42,949 nucleotides of DNA. Source: Bacillus pseudomycoides (GTDB lineage: Bacteria; Bacillota; Bacilli; Bacillales; Bacillaceae_G). The translations under genes were made by a program, and so were the position numbers. Shown here piece after piece: positions 6,279 to 15,183 of this stretch (positions are counted from its first letter, which is position 1; each line of letters opens with the position of its first letter). The notes below the pieces were generated by a model. That model did not search any database and had not been told where the DNA came from. It saw nothing but the letters and a program-made list of their open reading frames with translations. Location of the stretch: contig NZ_NVOY01000009.1 in assembly GCF_002551005.1 (NCBI RefSeq), forward strand, positions 212,393 through 255,341. The letters run 5' to 3'.

Positions 6279-8570
6279 ATGACACTTTTAACAAGTAACT
6301 TAGGGTATCCACGAATTGGATTACAACGCGAGTGGAAAAAGGCATTAGAAGCTTTTTGGGCAAACAAGGCTGATGAACAACAATTTGTGAAACAAATGAA
6401 AGAGATTCGCCTTCAACATCTAAAAGTACAACAAGATAAAGGAATCGATCTCATTCCAATCGGTGATTTTACATATTATGATCACGTCCTTGATACAGCA
6501 TATATGCTCGGGTTTATCCCTTCTCGTTTTTCAAAGTATACATCAGAACTCGACGTATACTTTGGCATGGCACGCGGTTCAAAAGATCACGTTGCTTCTG
6601 AAATGACGAAATGGTTTAATACAAATTATCATTATATCGTTCCAGAATATGAGGAAGATTTACATATTTCTCTTAAAGAAAATCGTCCACTTCGTTTATA
6701 TGAAGAAGCAAAACAAGAACTAGGCATTGACGGTAAGCCTGTTATATTAGGACCTTTTACGTTTTTAAGCTTAGCCAAAGGTTATAAAAAAGAACAATTC
6801 ACAACCATTTTACAAAAATTAACACATCCATACATTCAATTGCTACAAGAATTACAAGATGCTGGTGTACGCTGGGTCCAAATTGACGAACCAATTTTTA
6901 CTTCTCTATCAAAACAAGAAGTTAGTATCGCCAAAAAATTATATGAAACAATCTGTAAAGCTGTTCCACATCTATCTATTATGCTACAAACGTACTTTGA
7001 TAGCATAGAAGAAAACTATGAAGAGATTATTTCATTCCCGGTTACTGGGATTGGACTTGATTTTGTACACGGTAAAGAAGGTAATTTGCGTGCCTTACTC
7101 CAACATGGATTCCCATCCGATAAAGTATTAGGAGTCGGTTGTGTGGATGGCCGTAACATTTGGAGAGCAAATCTTGACGACACACTCTCTCTTTTCCATA
7201 CATTGCAAGAAACTGTACAGCCGAAAGGATGGATTGTACAACCGTCTTGTAGTTTACTTCATACTCCTATTGATAAGACAAATGAAACACACCTTGCAGA
7301 CGAGTTATACGATGCGCTTGCTTTTGCAAATCAAAAATTAGACGAACTTACTATTTTACAAAAAGCTCTCGTACATGGAATAGAAAGTATTTCTCATGAA
7401 TTACAAACGTATCGACGTGTGCATGAAGCAATTCGTACTTCAGCAGCTCGTAATCGTAAAGATGTACAATCTACAATCTCAACATTACAAGAGGAAGACT
7501 TTTCTCGTCCTCTTTCATTTAAAAACCGCTATAACTTACAGCAAAAAGCTCTGAATCTACCATTACTTCCAACAACAACAATCGGTAGCTTCCCGCAAAC
7601 ACATGAAGTTCGTCAAATTAGAAAACAATGGCGCAGCGGCGATATCTCAAATGAACAATACGAAAGATTTATTGAAGAAGAAACGAAAAAATGGATTCAA
7701 TATCAAGAAGAAATTGGTCTTGATGTCCTCGTCCATGGCGAATTTGAACGAACAGATATGGTAGAATATTTCGGCGAAAAACTTGCTGGCTTCTCCTTTA
7801 CGAAAAACGGTTGGGTCCAATCGTACGGTTCTCGCTGCGTGAAACCTCCTGTTATTTATGGTGATGTTGCATTTATTAATGGTATGACAGTAAAAGAAAC
7901 AGCATTTGCACAAAGTTGTACGAATAAAGTTGTGAAAGGTATGTTAACTGGTCCTGTCACAATTTTAAATTGGTCTTTCGTTCGAAATGATATTTCAAAA
8001 AAGGAAGTTGCTTATCAAATTGCTCTGGCACTTCGCAATGAAATTAAATTACTTGAATCATCCGGTATTCGAGTCATTCAAGTTGATGAGCCTGCACTAC
8101 GTGAAGGAATGCCGTTAAAAGAAAAAGATTGGGAAACATATTTAACGTGGGCTGTCCAAGCATTCCGCCTTTCTACTTCTTCAGTGGAAAATGAAACACA
8201 AATTCATACGCATATGTGCTACAGTAATTTTGAAGATATCGTTGAAGCAATCCGTCAACTTGATGCAGATGTTATTTCTATTGAAACATCAAGAAGCCAC
8301 GGGGAATTTATTCATACACTAAAAGAACACCCATATGAAAAGGGAATTGGCCTTGGTGTATATGACATTCATAGTCCGCGTGTTCCAAGTATAGATGAAA
8401 TGTATGTAATTGTAGAACAATCATTAAAAGTATGCGATCCAAAATACTTCTGGATTAATCCAGATTGCGGATTAAAAACAAGAAAAACAGAAGAAGTTAT
8501 TCCTGCACTAGAACATATGGTGAAAGCAGCTGTAAAAGCACGTCAACTTTTACAAACAAGTGCGCGATAA
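6279..8570 (+). CDS. metE: Cobalamin-independent methionine synthase MetE
   Basis: The protein is 763 residues, the normal length for MetE, with two related (beta-alpha)8 barrels. The N-terminal barrel starts with [19 protein letters not shown]; the C-terminal barrel begins near [17 protein letters not shown]. Zinc and homocysteine ligands are in place: HTHMC (His645, Cys647) and NPDCGLKTR (Cys730). It transfers a methyl group from 5-methyl-tetrahydropteroyl-triglutamate to homocysteine in the cytoplasm, the last step of methionine synthesis. It is controlled by the cobalamin riboswitch in its leader and ends at a strong terminator, so it is a single-gene unit. Confidence 0.98.
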   Translation: MTLLTSNLGYPRIGLQREWKKALEAFWANKADEQQFVKQMKEIRLQHLKVQQDKGIDLIPIGDFTYYDHVLDTAYMLGFIPSRFSKYTSELDVYFGMARGSKDHVASEMTKWFNTNYHYIVPEYEEDLHISLKENRPLRLYEEAKQELGIDGKPVILGPFTFLSLAKGYKKEQFTTILQKLTHPYIQLLQELQDAGVRWVQIDEPIFTSLSKQEVSIAKKLYETICKAVPHLSIMLQTYFDSIEENYEEIISFPVTGIGLDFVHGKEGNLRALLQHGFPSDKVLGVGCVDGRNIWRANLDDTLSLFHTLQETVQPKGWIVQPSCSLLHTPIDKTNETHLADELYDALAFANQKLDELTILQKALVHGIESISHELQTYRRVHEAIRTSAARNRKDVQSTISTLQEEDFSRPLSFKNRYNLQQKALNLPLLPTTTIGSFPQTHEVRQIRKQWRSGDISNEQYERFIEEETKKWIQYQEEIGLDVLVHGEFERTDMVEYFGEKLAGFSFTKNGWVQSYGSRCVKPPVIYGDVAFINGMTVKETAFAQSCTNKVVKGMLTGPVTILNWSFVRNDISKKEVAYQIALALRNEIKLLESSGIRVIQVDEPALREGMPLKEKDWETYLTWAVQAFRLSTSSVENETQIHTHMCYSNFEDIVEAIRQLDADVISIETSRSHGEFIHTLKEHPYEKGIGLGVYDIHSPRVPSIDEMYVIVEQSLKVCDPKYFWINPDCGLKTRKTEEVIPALEHMVKAAVKARQLLQTSAR

Positions 8571-8628
8571 TAAAGATCAACTTCCCTCATTTGAGAGCAT
8601 ATTGTCTGCGAATAACTGGATAAAATAG

Positions 8629-8660
8629 AAAACTACTGCCCCTTGGACAGTAGTTTTTTT
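8629..8660 (+). terminator. Terminator of metE
   Basis: AAAACTACTG CCCCTTGGA CAGTAGTTTTTTT: a 10-bp stem with a U-run. Confidence 0.9.
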
Positions 8661-8662
8661 CT

Positions 8663-8800
8663 TATATAAATCCATTTTTATTTCTCGACATATAAATCGG
8701 TGCTATGCAGAATTTAACAGGACCGCTACTTTGCACAGCCAGATAATCTCACCCACTTAAAAAAGAGGTTTTTATGTCGTTTTTTCAATTTGTATTTATA
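8663..8800 (-). repeat. bcr1-like dispersed repeat (copy B)
   Basis: Read on the minus strand it starts TATAAATACAAATTGAAAAA with ACGACATAAAAACC, continues through GGTGAGATTATCTGGCTG and TGCATAGCACCG, and ends in ATGGATTTATATAAG. The start is nearly identical to copy A. A TTTAT motif is present at the end. It begins directly after the TAA stop of nin, so it was probably inserted just behind that gene. Confidence 0.7.
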
Positions 8801-9187
8801 TTAGTTCTCTTCAAAAAACAATTCATATTTTACTTTGTACAAGTCATCTGCCGAAGGTTCTTCTAATGGAACTGCTTGCATAGTTACTATGTAATCCCCT
8901 GAAGGAACAAAAAAGTGAAGTTTACTTGTTAATACACTGCTTATAAACACACCTTCTTGCATTACTGTAAACGGAACTGATACGATTCGCACTGCTTCTT
9001 TGTTTTCTACAAATTTCCGGGTATATACCACTACCTCACACGTATAATCAGATAATGCTTCAAATATAATCGTTCCCCCAGCCTCAGCATAGCCTCTTTC
9101 AAAATCCTTATCCGTCCAATCTACATATGGAGGTGTCATATCTTGATTCATCACCATTAGTTGTGAATAAGAAATTGTTAACTCCAC
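8801..9187 (-). CDS. nin: Nin/ComJ: inhibitor of the DNA-entry nuclease
   Basis: 128 residues, all-beta in character, without a signal peptide. The sequence pattern (LTISYSQLMVM at the start, TPPYVDWTDKDFERGYAEA, PSGDYIVTMQAVP) and the position directly behind nucA identify the ComJ/Nin family. In B. subtilis Nin binds the NucA nuclease and blocks it (known for the family). The start is GTG at 9187, 8 nt after AAAGGAG. The in-frame GTG at 9196 touches the binding site and is less likely. The stop codon is followed immediately by a bcr1-like repeat. Together with nucA it forms a two-gene competence-type operon. Confidence 0.85.
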   Translation of the reverse strand: MELTISYSQLMVMNQDMTPPYVDWTDKDFERGYAEAGGTIIFEALSDYTCEVVVYTRKFVENKEAVRIVSVPFTVMQEGVFISSVLTSKLHFFVPSGDYIVTMQAVPLEEPSADDLYKVKYELFFEEN

Positions 9188-9218
9188 CCGTTTCACTCCT
9201 TTTATATAAGGTAATAGA

Positions 9219-9653
9219 TTATTTCACAATAAATTTTACACGTGTTCCATCTGAATATTGATCCAATTGATTACCAACCCAAGAACCCGCACCTCGGTTA
9301 TCTGCCGGACTAATATATTCAATGTGTGCTCCTTTTCCGCCTTCTTTACACATCGCCATCGGCCATTCGTCACGATCATACCCTTTTTTCGTGGGATATG
9401 GAGCTAGTGATTGCTTTCTTCTATCTGCAGCACCCTTTCGATCAATCGTACAAATTTGAGAATGACCTTCTTGTATTGCATTTGCAATATGTTTTCCTGT
9501 TTCAGGATACTGTTTTTTCGGAAACTCAAGAACTTGGTCGTATGATGCGCCTTTCTTATCCCCTGATTCCGGCGCTATCAAAATTTCGTATATACCAATT
9601 AATAACGAAAGGATTGCAACGATTGTAATTAAAATACCTTTAACTTGTTTCAT
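9219..9653 (-). CDS. nucA: NucA/NucB-type DNA-entry nuclease
   Basis: 144 residues with an N-terminal membrane anchor or signal (about residues 5-27) and a NucA/NucB nuclease domain: [16 protein letters not shown], then [16 protein letters not shown] with the conserved acidic/Trp-Pro core, and [16 protein letters not shown] at the end. NucA of B. subtilis cuts double-stranded DNA at the cell surface during DNA uptake. The gene for its inhibitor follows 32 bp downstream. A TATAAT-type -10 (minus strand, 9716-9721) lies upstream. I could not identify a convincing ComK box. The start has GGAGGA upstream. Confidence 0.9.
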   Translation of the reverse strand: MKQVKGILITIVAILSLLIGIYEILIAPESGDKKGASYDQVLEFPKKQYPETGKHIANAIQEGHSQICTIDRKGAADRRKQSLAPYPTKKGYDRDEWPMAMCKEGGKGAHIEYISPADNRGAGSWVGNQLDQYSDGTRVKFIVK

Positions 9654-9715
9654 CTAGACTAAGTCCTCCATTTTCTTGCCGCTAATATGGAACGTTTCTC
9701 CTCCTCTTCCTGTCA

Positions 9716-9808
9716 TTATAACAAATTTCATATTCTTATGTTTTCAGACATTATTCTATATTCCTATCTTCTTTTCCATCAAAAACATGCTGTTTCATGC
9801 AGCATTCC
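9716..9808 (-). other. nucA upstream region with a minus-strand hairpin
   Basis: This is the main part of the 260-bp gap between divergent genes. It holds the nucA -10 (TATAAT, minus strand) and, at 9785-9808, the minus-strand hairpin ATGCTG CATGAAA CAGCAT followed by GTTTTTG, a small terminator-like structure with no gene upstream of it. I see nothing else in 9654-9913 except the AGGGAGG site of the next gene. Confidence 0.35.
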
Positions 9809-9913
9809 ACTAATCGTGTAGAAAACTTTCATCCTTCCGACATTTTTTTTCAAAGGAAGTACAAAACAAGAAATGGAATTGATATACATGATACTTTTTA
9901 GGGAGGAAATGTC

Positions 9914-10672
9914 ATGAATGGAACATATAAAACGAAAGATGTCACAAATAAAACGGGAATCCCCAAAAATGTAGTTCGCAAATATAGCCAACTTTTAGAA
10001 CAACATGGCTATTTTATTGATAAAACATCTCAATCTCGCACGTATAAAATGGACGATTTACGGATATTAAAACTGATCCACGAACGAGCCGCTTCATTGA
10101 AAGAAGATATTATGGAAACAATCGCATTCATACTAAAGGAGGAAGAACCTTCAGACGTGTCTCCTGCTATTGTAGAAGAAAGTAACGACCTGCAACTGAA
10201 TGAACAAAGCAAAAAATTTGAAGAATTCATGCACAAATTAGATATGCTCGCCCAATTAAACGAAGCCATTATTCATCAAAACTCCACCCTTATTACGCAG
10301 AATCGTTTAAAAGATGAAAAGCTAAATGAATTAATACACCAAGTATATGTGAAAGAGGTAAAACAAGAAGAAATGCTGCAAAATCTTGTAGATCATGCCG
10401 CAGAAACGGATGCGCTGCAAAAAGAAAAAATGGATCTACTCATGAACCATATGTATAAACGGGAATCCAAACAAGAAGAAAAAATGAACAAACTTATGAA
10501 TCAAGTTTATAATAAAGAGAGTAATCGTGATGTCCAACTCATGCAAGTAATTCGAGAAATTCAAGAAACAAAACGATTAATTGCCGCTTCGCAAGAACAA
10601 GGTTTCTTTAAATCTTTTAAAAGTTTATTCGTCCGTTTTAAATCTGAAAAAACAGGTGAAATAAATAAATAA
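9914..10672 (+). CDS. DUF3967 protein with MerR-like helix-turn-helix
   Basis: 252 residues. Residues 1-60 form a MerR-like winged HTH (YKTKDVTNKTGIPKNVVRKY followed by SRTYKMDDLRILKLI). Residues 85-200 are a long, charged coiled coil with irregular repeats of 'K.MN.LM.QVY.KES'. The C-terminal NRDVQLMQVIREIQETKRLI fits the short DUF3967 domain. Proteins with this build occur in the B. cereus group on chromosomes and plasmids and resemble DNA-segregation factors such as RacA in architecture. A DNA-binding, filament- or membrane-linked role is inference. The final KSFKSLFVRFKS could be an amphipathic helix. It has a good Shine-Dalgarno (AGGGAGGAAATG). Confidence 0.7.
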   Translation: MNGTYKTKDVTNKTGIPKNVVRKYSQLLEQHGYFIDKTSQSRTYKMDDLRILKLIHERAASLKEDIMETIAFILKEEEPSDVSPAIVEESNDLQLNEQSKKFEEFMHKLDMLAQLNEAIIHQNSTLITQNRLKDEKLNELIHQVYVKEVKQEEMLQNLVDHAAETDALQKEKMDLLMNHMYKRESKQEEKMNKLMNQVYNKESNRDVQLMQVIREIQETKRLIAASQEQGFFKSFKSLFVRFKSEKTGEINK

Positions 10673-10674
10673 AT

Positions 10675-10700
10675 AAAAGTTACCATACCTTGGTAACTTT
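10675..10700. terminator. Bidirectional terminator between convergent genes
   Basis: AAAAGTTACC ATACCTT GGTAACTTTT serves the DUF3967 gene and the kinase gene, whose stop codon it touches. Confidence 0.8.
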
Positions 10701-11986
10701 TAATCTTTATGTATAATGTTTTGCATTGCATCTGGTAATGTAATAATTGCTTCCGTTCCTTTTCCTATTTCACTTTTATATACAAGTGTACCACTATGAG
10801 CTTGCAAAATACTAAATGTAACCATTAATCCCAGCCCTGTTCCTTTTTCTTTCAATGAATAATATGGTTGTCCAAGTCTTGCCAGCTGCTCTTTCGTCAT
10901 TCCAACACCACTATCTTTGACACGAATAACGATAGATTCATCTTTTTGCCATGCAGTAACCTTTAAATATCCTTTATTTTCCTGAATTGCTTCAATTCCA
11001 TTCTTCACGACATTCATAATTGCTTGTTTTAATTTTGTTTTATCACCTATCGTATATAAATTTTCCGCAATTTCAACTTGTAAATATACTCCTCGCATTG
11101 CAGCAAATGAAGACATTAACGTAGTCATTTCAATAAGTTGCGCTGATAAACAAACATGTTCTTTCTTATCAATTTGCGGCCTTGCTAAATTTAAATAGTC
11201 TGAAATAATTTGTTCTGCTCGGTCTAATTCTGCTAATACAAGATGCATGTATTCTTTATTTCTCACATCTTCTGTACTTTCCAATAATTGAATAAACCCG
11301 CGTACAACTGTAAGTGGATTACGAACTTCATGAGCTACGCTCGCTGCTAATTCGCTAACAATATTTAATTTCTCAGACTTTTGCATTTCGGTTCGTAACA
11401 TTGCATTTTCATATAAATATTCTGTTAAATAAACTTGGAATGTCATCGTCATAATCATAATGAATGAAGCAAATATGTATTCGCTATATAAATAAGATAT
11501 CATTGGTGTAAATCCCTTACCAAATAACAAACCAAACATTTCAAATCCTAAAGAAATAAGAGTATAAAAGGATGCCAACATAAAAGATAAAACTATTTTT
11601 TTATGTCTCGAAAATGTACTCCACTTTTTAGACAATAAAAAAGGAATGACAGAGATAAAAATAACTTCTAGTACACGAAACCAACTTAAACCATTGAGAA
11701 ATCCATCGTATAAAATAGCGATTATAGCTGGAATGATACCAACTACACCACCATACAAAAATGCGCTAATAATTGAGATTTGATGAAAATCATAATTACA
11801 CGTTTCCCAAACACAAATCGGATATGTCATCGAAAGGATAAGCGTAATTGTTGATAATAATACAATAAAATAGCGATTGGGCTTTTGATTCATACTTTGA
11901 TAACGATTTAAACGAATTGCTTCATACAAAAATAGCGGCAAAATGATGATAGCAACTTGAATCATTAAATCACGGATAAGTCCCAT
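10700..11986 (-). CDS. KinB-like membrane sensor histidine kinase (sporulation kinase type)
   Basis: 428 residues from the chosen start, the same length I recall for B. subtilis KinB. The N-terminal half has about six membrane segments (5TM LYT-type input module, residues 5-205). HisKA follows with the phospho-acceptor in SVAHEVRNPLTVVRGFIQLL, then HATPase_c with N-box VVKNGIEAIQ, G1 VKDSGVGM and G2 GTGLGL. It should autophosphorylate and feed the Spo0F/Spo0A phosphorelay, as such kinases do. No response regulator is adjacent, as expected for an orphan sporulation kinase. The position beside patA and metE recalls B. anthracis BA4223 (from memory). The start is the ATG at 11986, 8 nt after TAGGGG; a longer form from 12037 is less likely. 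Confidence 0.85.
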   Translation of the reverse strand: MGLIRDLMIQVAIIILPLFLYEAIRLNRYQSMNQKPNRYFIVLLSTITLILSMTYPICVWETCNYDFHQISIISAFLYGGVVGIIPAIIAILYDGFLNGLSWFRVLEVIFISVIPFLLSKKWSTFSRHKKIVLSFMLASFYTLISLGFEMFGLLFGKGFTPMISYLYSEYIFASFIMIMTMTFQVYLTEYLYENAMLRTEMQKSEKLNIVSELAASVAHEVRNPLTVVRGFIQLLESTEDVRNKEYMHLVLAELDRAEQIISDYLNLARPQIDKKEHVCLSAQLIEMTTLMSSFAAMRGVYLQVEIAENLYTIGDKTKLKQAIMNVVKNGIEAIQENKGYLKVTAWQKDESIVIRVKDSGVGMTKEQLARLGQPYYSLKEKGTGLGLMVTFSILQAHSGTLVYKSEIGKGTEAIITLPDAMQNIIHKD

Positions 11987-12201
11987 CCCCTCATCCCCTA
12001 TATTCATTTTGATATGATTATACCATTTTATTGACAAATTTGTTTTATTTTTTCGATTATTCTAAACATTTCCGTAAATAATTTGTGAAGATTAATTCAC
12101 AAGTGTTACAACTTTTCGAAATGATTGTAAACCATATATCAAATTGTCCATGTGCCATATACAATAAATACAGGATAAGAATTTGATTGGAGGAATTTAA
12201 A

Positions 12202-12402
12202 ATGACAGGAACTGCGCTTGTCTTAAACGAGGAAAATCTTGTTGTATTAGAAAATGTTGAGAAATCAGTGTATGAAGAATTACAAGAGCGAACAGGTACA
12301 AATGATTGCACATGCTCTGTAAATAACTCCGTAGTATATTTAGGAAAAGTTTCTTCTGTTCTTTGGAGCGAAGACGAAATCGATTGGGAATACGGTTATT
12401 AA
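12202..12402 (+). CDS. Small conserved acidic protein
   Basis: 66 residues, strongly acidic, with a Cys-Thr-Cys pair (DCTCSV) in the middle and an acidic, aromatic end (WSEDEIDWEYGY). It has no membrane segment. The start is the ATG at 12202 with TTGGAGGAA upstream. A terminator follows directly, so it is its own unit between the kinase and patA. I do not recognise a family. The length, spacing and ribosome site support a real gene. Confidence 0.6.
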   Translation: MTGTALVLNEENLVVLENVEKSVYEELQERTGTNDCTCSVNNSVVYLGKVSSVLWSEDEIDWEYGY

Positions 12403-12404
12403 AC

Positions 12405-12430
12405 AAAAGGTCGCTTTAGCGGCCTTTTTT
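12405..12430 (+). terminator. Terminator of the small acidic gene
   Basis: AAAAGGTCGC TTTA GCGGCCTTTTTT. Confidence 0.85.
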
Positions 12431-12509
12431 ATTTGTAGCTTTTCAAAGCGATTATATGATAAATATGATAAAATAAAATAAATTTTGCAACGGAAGAAAG
12501 GGAGACAAA

Positions 12510-13667
12510 ATGGAACAATTTATTAACCCTCGCGTAAAAGATATTCAAATTTCTGGAATTCGTCAATTTTCTAACATGATTCAACAATATGACGACCTTA
12601 TTTCACTCACAATTGGACAACCGGACTTTCCAACACCTTCTTTAGTGAAAGAAGCTGCTAAGCGGGCCATTACAGAAAACTTCACAAGCTATACACATAA
12701 TGCCGGTTTATTACAGCTTCGGCAAGCAGCTTGCGATTTTGTAAAAGAACGCTATGATTTAGCATATTCTCCTGAAAATGAAACAATTGTTACTATCGGG
12801 GCAAGTGAAGCAATCGATATTACCTTTCGGACAATTTTGGAAGAAGGGACAGAAGTAATTTTACCAGCCCCTGTTTATCCAGGATATGAACCTATTATCC
12901 GCCTATGCGGTGCAAAACCTGTTTTTGTAGATGTTCGTAAAACTGGCTTCCGCTTAACCGCAAAAGCACTTGAAGAAGCAATTACAGACAAAACACGTTG
13001 CATCGTACTACCGTATCCGTCAAATCCAACTGGTGTAACGTTGTCCAAAAAAGAACTCGAAGAAATTGTAGCAGTATTAAAAGATAAAAATATTTTTGTC
13101 CTTTCCGATGAAATCTACAGTGAACTTGTATACCAAGATAAACATATCTCTATTGCAAATTTCCCGGAAATGCGCAATAAAACAATTGTCATTAACGGGG
13201 TATCAAAATCTCATTCTATGACAGGATGGCGCATCGGTTTTTTATTTGCACCAAACTTCTTGGCAAGTCAAATTTTAAAAGTTCATCAATATAACGTTAC
13301 ATGTGCAACTTCAATTGCCCAGTACGCAGCAATTGAAGCATTAACAGCAGCAAAAGACGCTCCTCGTATGATGCGTCACCAATACAAAAAGCGCCTTGAT
13401 TATGTATACAACCGTCTTGTACAAATGGGATTAACTGTCGAAAAACCAACAGGCGCATTTTATCTGTTTCCTTATATTGGTGATTTAGTACCTTCTTCTT
13501 TTGATTTTGCAATGGAACTTGTGAAAGAAGCGAAACTTGCTGTTGTTCCCGGCTCAGCATTTTCTGAATACGGTGAAGGATACATTCGTATTTCCTATGC
13601 TTATAGCATGGAAATGCTGAAAGAAGGCTGTGACCGCTTAGAAACATTTATACAACAAAAAAACTAA
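12510..13667 (+). CDS. patA: N-acetyl-L,L-diaminopimelate aminotransferase PatA (DapX)
   Basis: 385 residues, fold-type I class I/II aminotransferase. Visible are the substrate-binding SLTIGQPDFPTP, YPSNPTG with the PLP-contacting Asn, LSDEIYSELVY with the Asp/Tyr pair, the Schiff-base lysine in NGVSKSHSMTGWRIG (Lys233) and the carboxylate-binding Arg near the end (YIRISYAYS). The family transfers an amino group to N-acetyl-2-amino-6-oxopimelate in the acetyl branch of lysine/diaminopimelate synthesis, feeding peptidoglycan. In B. subtilis patA also neighbours a sporulation kinase gene (kinA), so the kinase next door fits. AAGGGAG lies about 6 nt before the ATG. The 3' end is shared with a bidirectional terminator. 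Confidence 0.9.
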   Translation: MEQFINPRVKDIQISGIRQFSNMIQQYDDLISLTIGQPDFPTPSLVKEAAKRAITENFTSYTHNAGLLQLRQAACDFVKERYDLAYSPENETIVTIGASEAIDITFRTILEEGTEVILPAPVYPGYEPIIRLCGAKPVFVDVRKTGFRLTAKALEEAITDKTRCIVLPYPSNPTGVTLSKKELEEIVAVLKDKNIFVLSDEIYSELVYQDKHISIANFPEMRNKTIVINGVSKSHSMTGWRIGFLFAPNFLASQILKVHQYNVTCATSIAQYAAIEALTAAKDAPRMMRHQYKKRLDYVYNRLVQMGLTVEKPTGAFYLFPYIGDLVPSSFDFAMELVKEAKLAVVPGSAFSEYGEGYIRISYAYSMEMLKEGCDRLETFIQQKN

Positions 13668-13694
13668 GAGACAATTCTTCTCTTAGTTTTTTTC
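13658..13694. terminator. Bidirectional terminator between patA and the LacI gene
   Basis: AAAAAAACTAAGAGA / TCTCTTAGTTTTTTT with an 8-nt loop. It includes the stop codons of both convergent genes. Confidence 0.9.
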
Positions 13695-14711
13695 ATTTTC
13701 ACTACAAGTTTGACGTTTCACCAATTTATGAGGAATAATTATACACTTTGGTGAAGTTTCACAGTGTTCAATTTTATCAACTAAATATCTTGCTGCTTCG
13801 TAACCTAGCTGATAAATATTTACATCTATCGTTGTTAATGGTGGATTTGCCATTTCAGATAACAATACGTTATTAAAACTAACAATAGAAATATCTTTCG
13901 GCACGGAGATTCCCTTTTCTGATAAAGCACTTAATACACCTAATCCAATTAAATCATCCGTTGCGATAATAGCTGTTGGCTGTTCACTAAGTGTCATAAG
14001 TTTTTCTACTGCTTTTTGACCACTTTCTTGTAAAAAACCAAGATTTAAAATATACTCAGCTGGCAGAAAAATATCAGCTAATTTTAATGCATCTGTCATC
14101 CCAGCAAGGCGATCTTTCGTAACGAGTAAATCTGAATCACCACCGATAAATGCAATTCGCTTATGTCCAAGTGAAACTAAATATTCCGTTACTTCTCGTG
14201 CCGCCGCATAATTATCATTATCAATATATGTAATCTCTTCTTTTCGATCATATGGTTTACCGATAAGAACAAACGGAAAATTTTGTCCGTGTAAATATTC
14301 TAAAATACGGTCATTCATACGAGAATACAAAAGAATAATACCGCCAATTTGCCTTCCTTGCACCATTTTCACAACACCATTAAAAATCTCTTCTTCTGTC
14401 TCTCCAGTTGACATATACAATGAGTATTCTTCTCCGTGTGCAAATGAGCTAATCCCTCGAATAACCTCTGGGAAAAATGGATTTTGAAACGATTTACTTG
14501 CAGAACTCGGCATAACAAGTCCAATCGTTTTAGTTGTTTGATTTGCAAGGCTTCTCGCATTTAAATTCGGATGATAGCCTAATTCAGCCATTACTTTACG
14601 AACACGTCGTTTTGTTTTCTCACTAATGCTCGGATTATCCGCAATTACACGTGAAACTGTAGAAGGAGCAACATTTGCTTTTTTTGCTACATCTTTAATT
14701 GTAACTGTCAT
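13683..14711 (-). CDS. LacI/GalR-family transcription regulator (MalR-like)
   Basis: 342 residues: N-terminal HTH (VTIKDVAKKANVAPSTVSRV, residues 3-22), hinge helix with ARSLANQ, and a periplasmic-binding-protein-like sugar domain (IGLVMP at about 63, FIGGDSDL, IIATDDLIGLGVL, SIVSFNN). Such proteins repress sugar-uptake and catabolic operons until their inducer binds. The overall sequence recalls MalR of the B. cereus maltose/maltodextrin locus, but no maltose gene lies here: upstream is only repeat DNA and then csaA. That makes it an orphan in this window and hints at deletion or rearrangement. The start is the ATG with GAGAGGGGG just upstream. Confidence 0.85.
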   Translation of the reverse strand: MTVTIKDVAKKANVAPSTVSRVIADNPSISEKTKRRVRKVMAELGYHPNLNARSLANQTTKTIGLVMPSSASKSFQNPFFPEVIRGISSFAHGEEYSLYMSTGETEEEIFNGVVKMVQGRQIGGIILLYSRMNDRILEYLHGQNFPFVLIGKPYDRKEEITYIDNDNYAAAREVTEYLVSLGHKRIAFIGGDSDLLVTKDRLAGMTDALKLADIFLPAEYILNLGFLQESGQKAVEKLMTLSEQPTAIIATDDLIGLGVLSALSEKGISVPKDISIVSFNNVLLSEMANPPLTTIDVNIYQLGYEAARYLVDKIEHCETSPKCIIIPHKLVKRQTCSENEKN

Positions 14712-14737
14712 AAATTTGTTCCCCCTCTCTTCTTTGA

Positions 14738-14926
14738 TTTATATACAAGCTAAAAAACCGACATAAAAACTCCCTTTCTTTTTAGGGGGGACGAGAGCAT
14801 CTAGCTGCGAATAGAAACGGTCAGGGCCCTTTCCTATCACATGCAATGTTTAAAACAAAAGAAGAAAGCAAGTAGTGATCATGTTGTATTTTGCATAGTA
14901 GCGACTTATATGTCGAAAAATTTTAT
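14738..14926 (+). repeat. bcr1-like dispersed repeat, full length (copy D)
   Basis: Flanked by TTTAT at both ends (14738-14742 and 14922-14926), the signature described for bcr1. Inside are CCGACATAAAAACTCC, GGGACGAGAGCATCTAGCTG, AGAAACGGTCAGGGC and ACTTATATGTCGAAAAATTT. The ends carry CGACATA and TATGTCG as inverted repeats. It fills most of the gap between the LacI gene and csaA. Confidence 0.8.
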
Positions 14927-15011
14927 AGTTCGAAAGTATAAAAGAAAGGTAAGTAGGCCTTTTTTCTTTTGCGAAGGAAAATGCAGGAGATTGTCTAATA
15001 TATAGATTGAA

Positions 15012-15158
15012 TAAAGACAAAAAGGCCCTTTCGTTTTAGTTGGACACATAGAAACGGTTAGGGTCTTTTCCTGCCGCATGCAAGGGTTAAAATAAGTGTA
15101 GGTTATGTTTTGTTCTACATAGCAGCAACTTAGTTGGTAACCCAAAATGAATTTATAT
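15012..15158 (+). repeat. bcr1-like dispersed repeat, diverged (copy E)
   Basis: The same order of blocks as copy D: TTTTAGTTGGACACA, AGAAACGGTTAGGGTC, TTTCCTGCCGCATGCAAGG, CATAGCAGCAACTTA, ending AAAATGAATTTATATA. The 5' end is degenerate. Copies D and E lie in the same direction, 85 bp apart. E stops 10 bp before the csaA ribosome binding site, so it forms part of the csaA promoter/leader region. Confidence 0.7.
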
Positions 15159-15183
15159 ATTAATAGTAAGGAGGGGGATAGAA

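Noticed and set aside
9779-9991. Minus-strand frame and a possible 17-residue peptide (MKVFYTISGMLHETACF)
   Set aside because: There is no spaced ribosome site, and the frame overlaps a hairpin. A short peptide cannot be supported from sequence alone.
12080-12103. Inverted repeat TTGTGAA / TTCACAA upstream of the small acidic gene, like an Fnr/CRP site
   Set aside because: The spacing between TGTGA and TCACA is 8 rather than 6, so it does not fit the Fnr consensus.
14906-15145. Minus-strand frame of 79 codons
   Set aside because: It lies across the two bcr1-like repeats and has no ribosome site.
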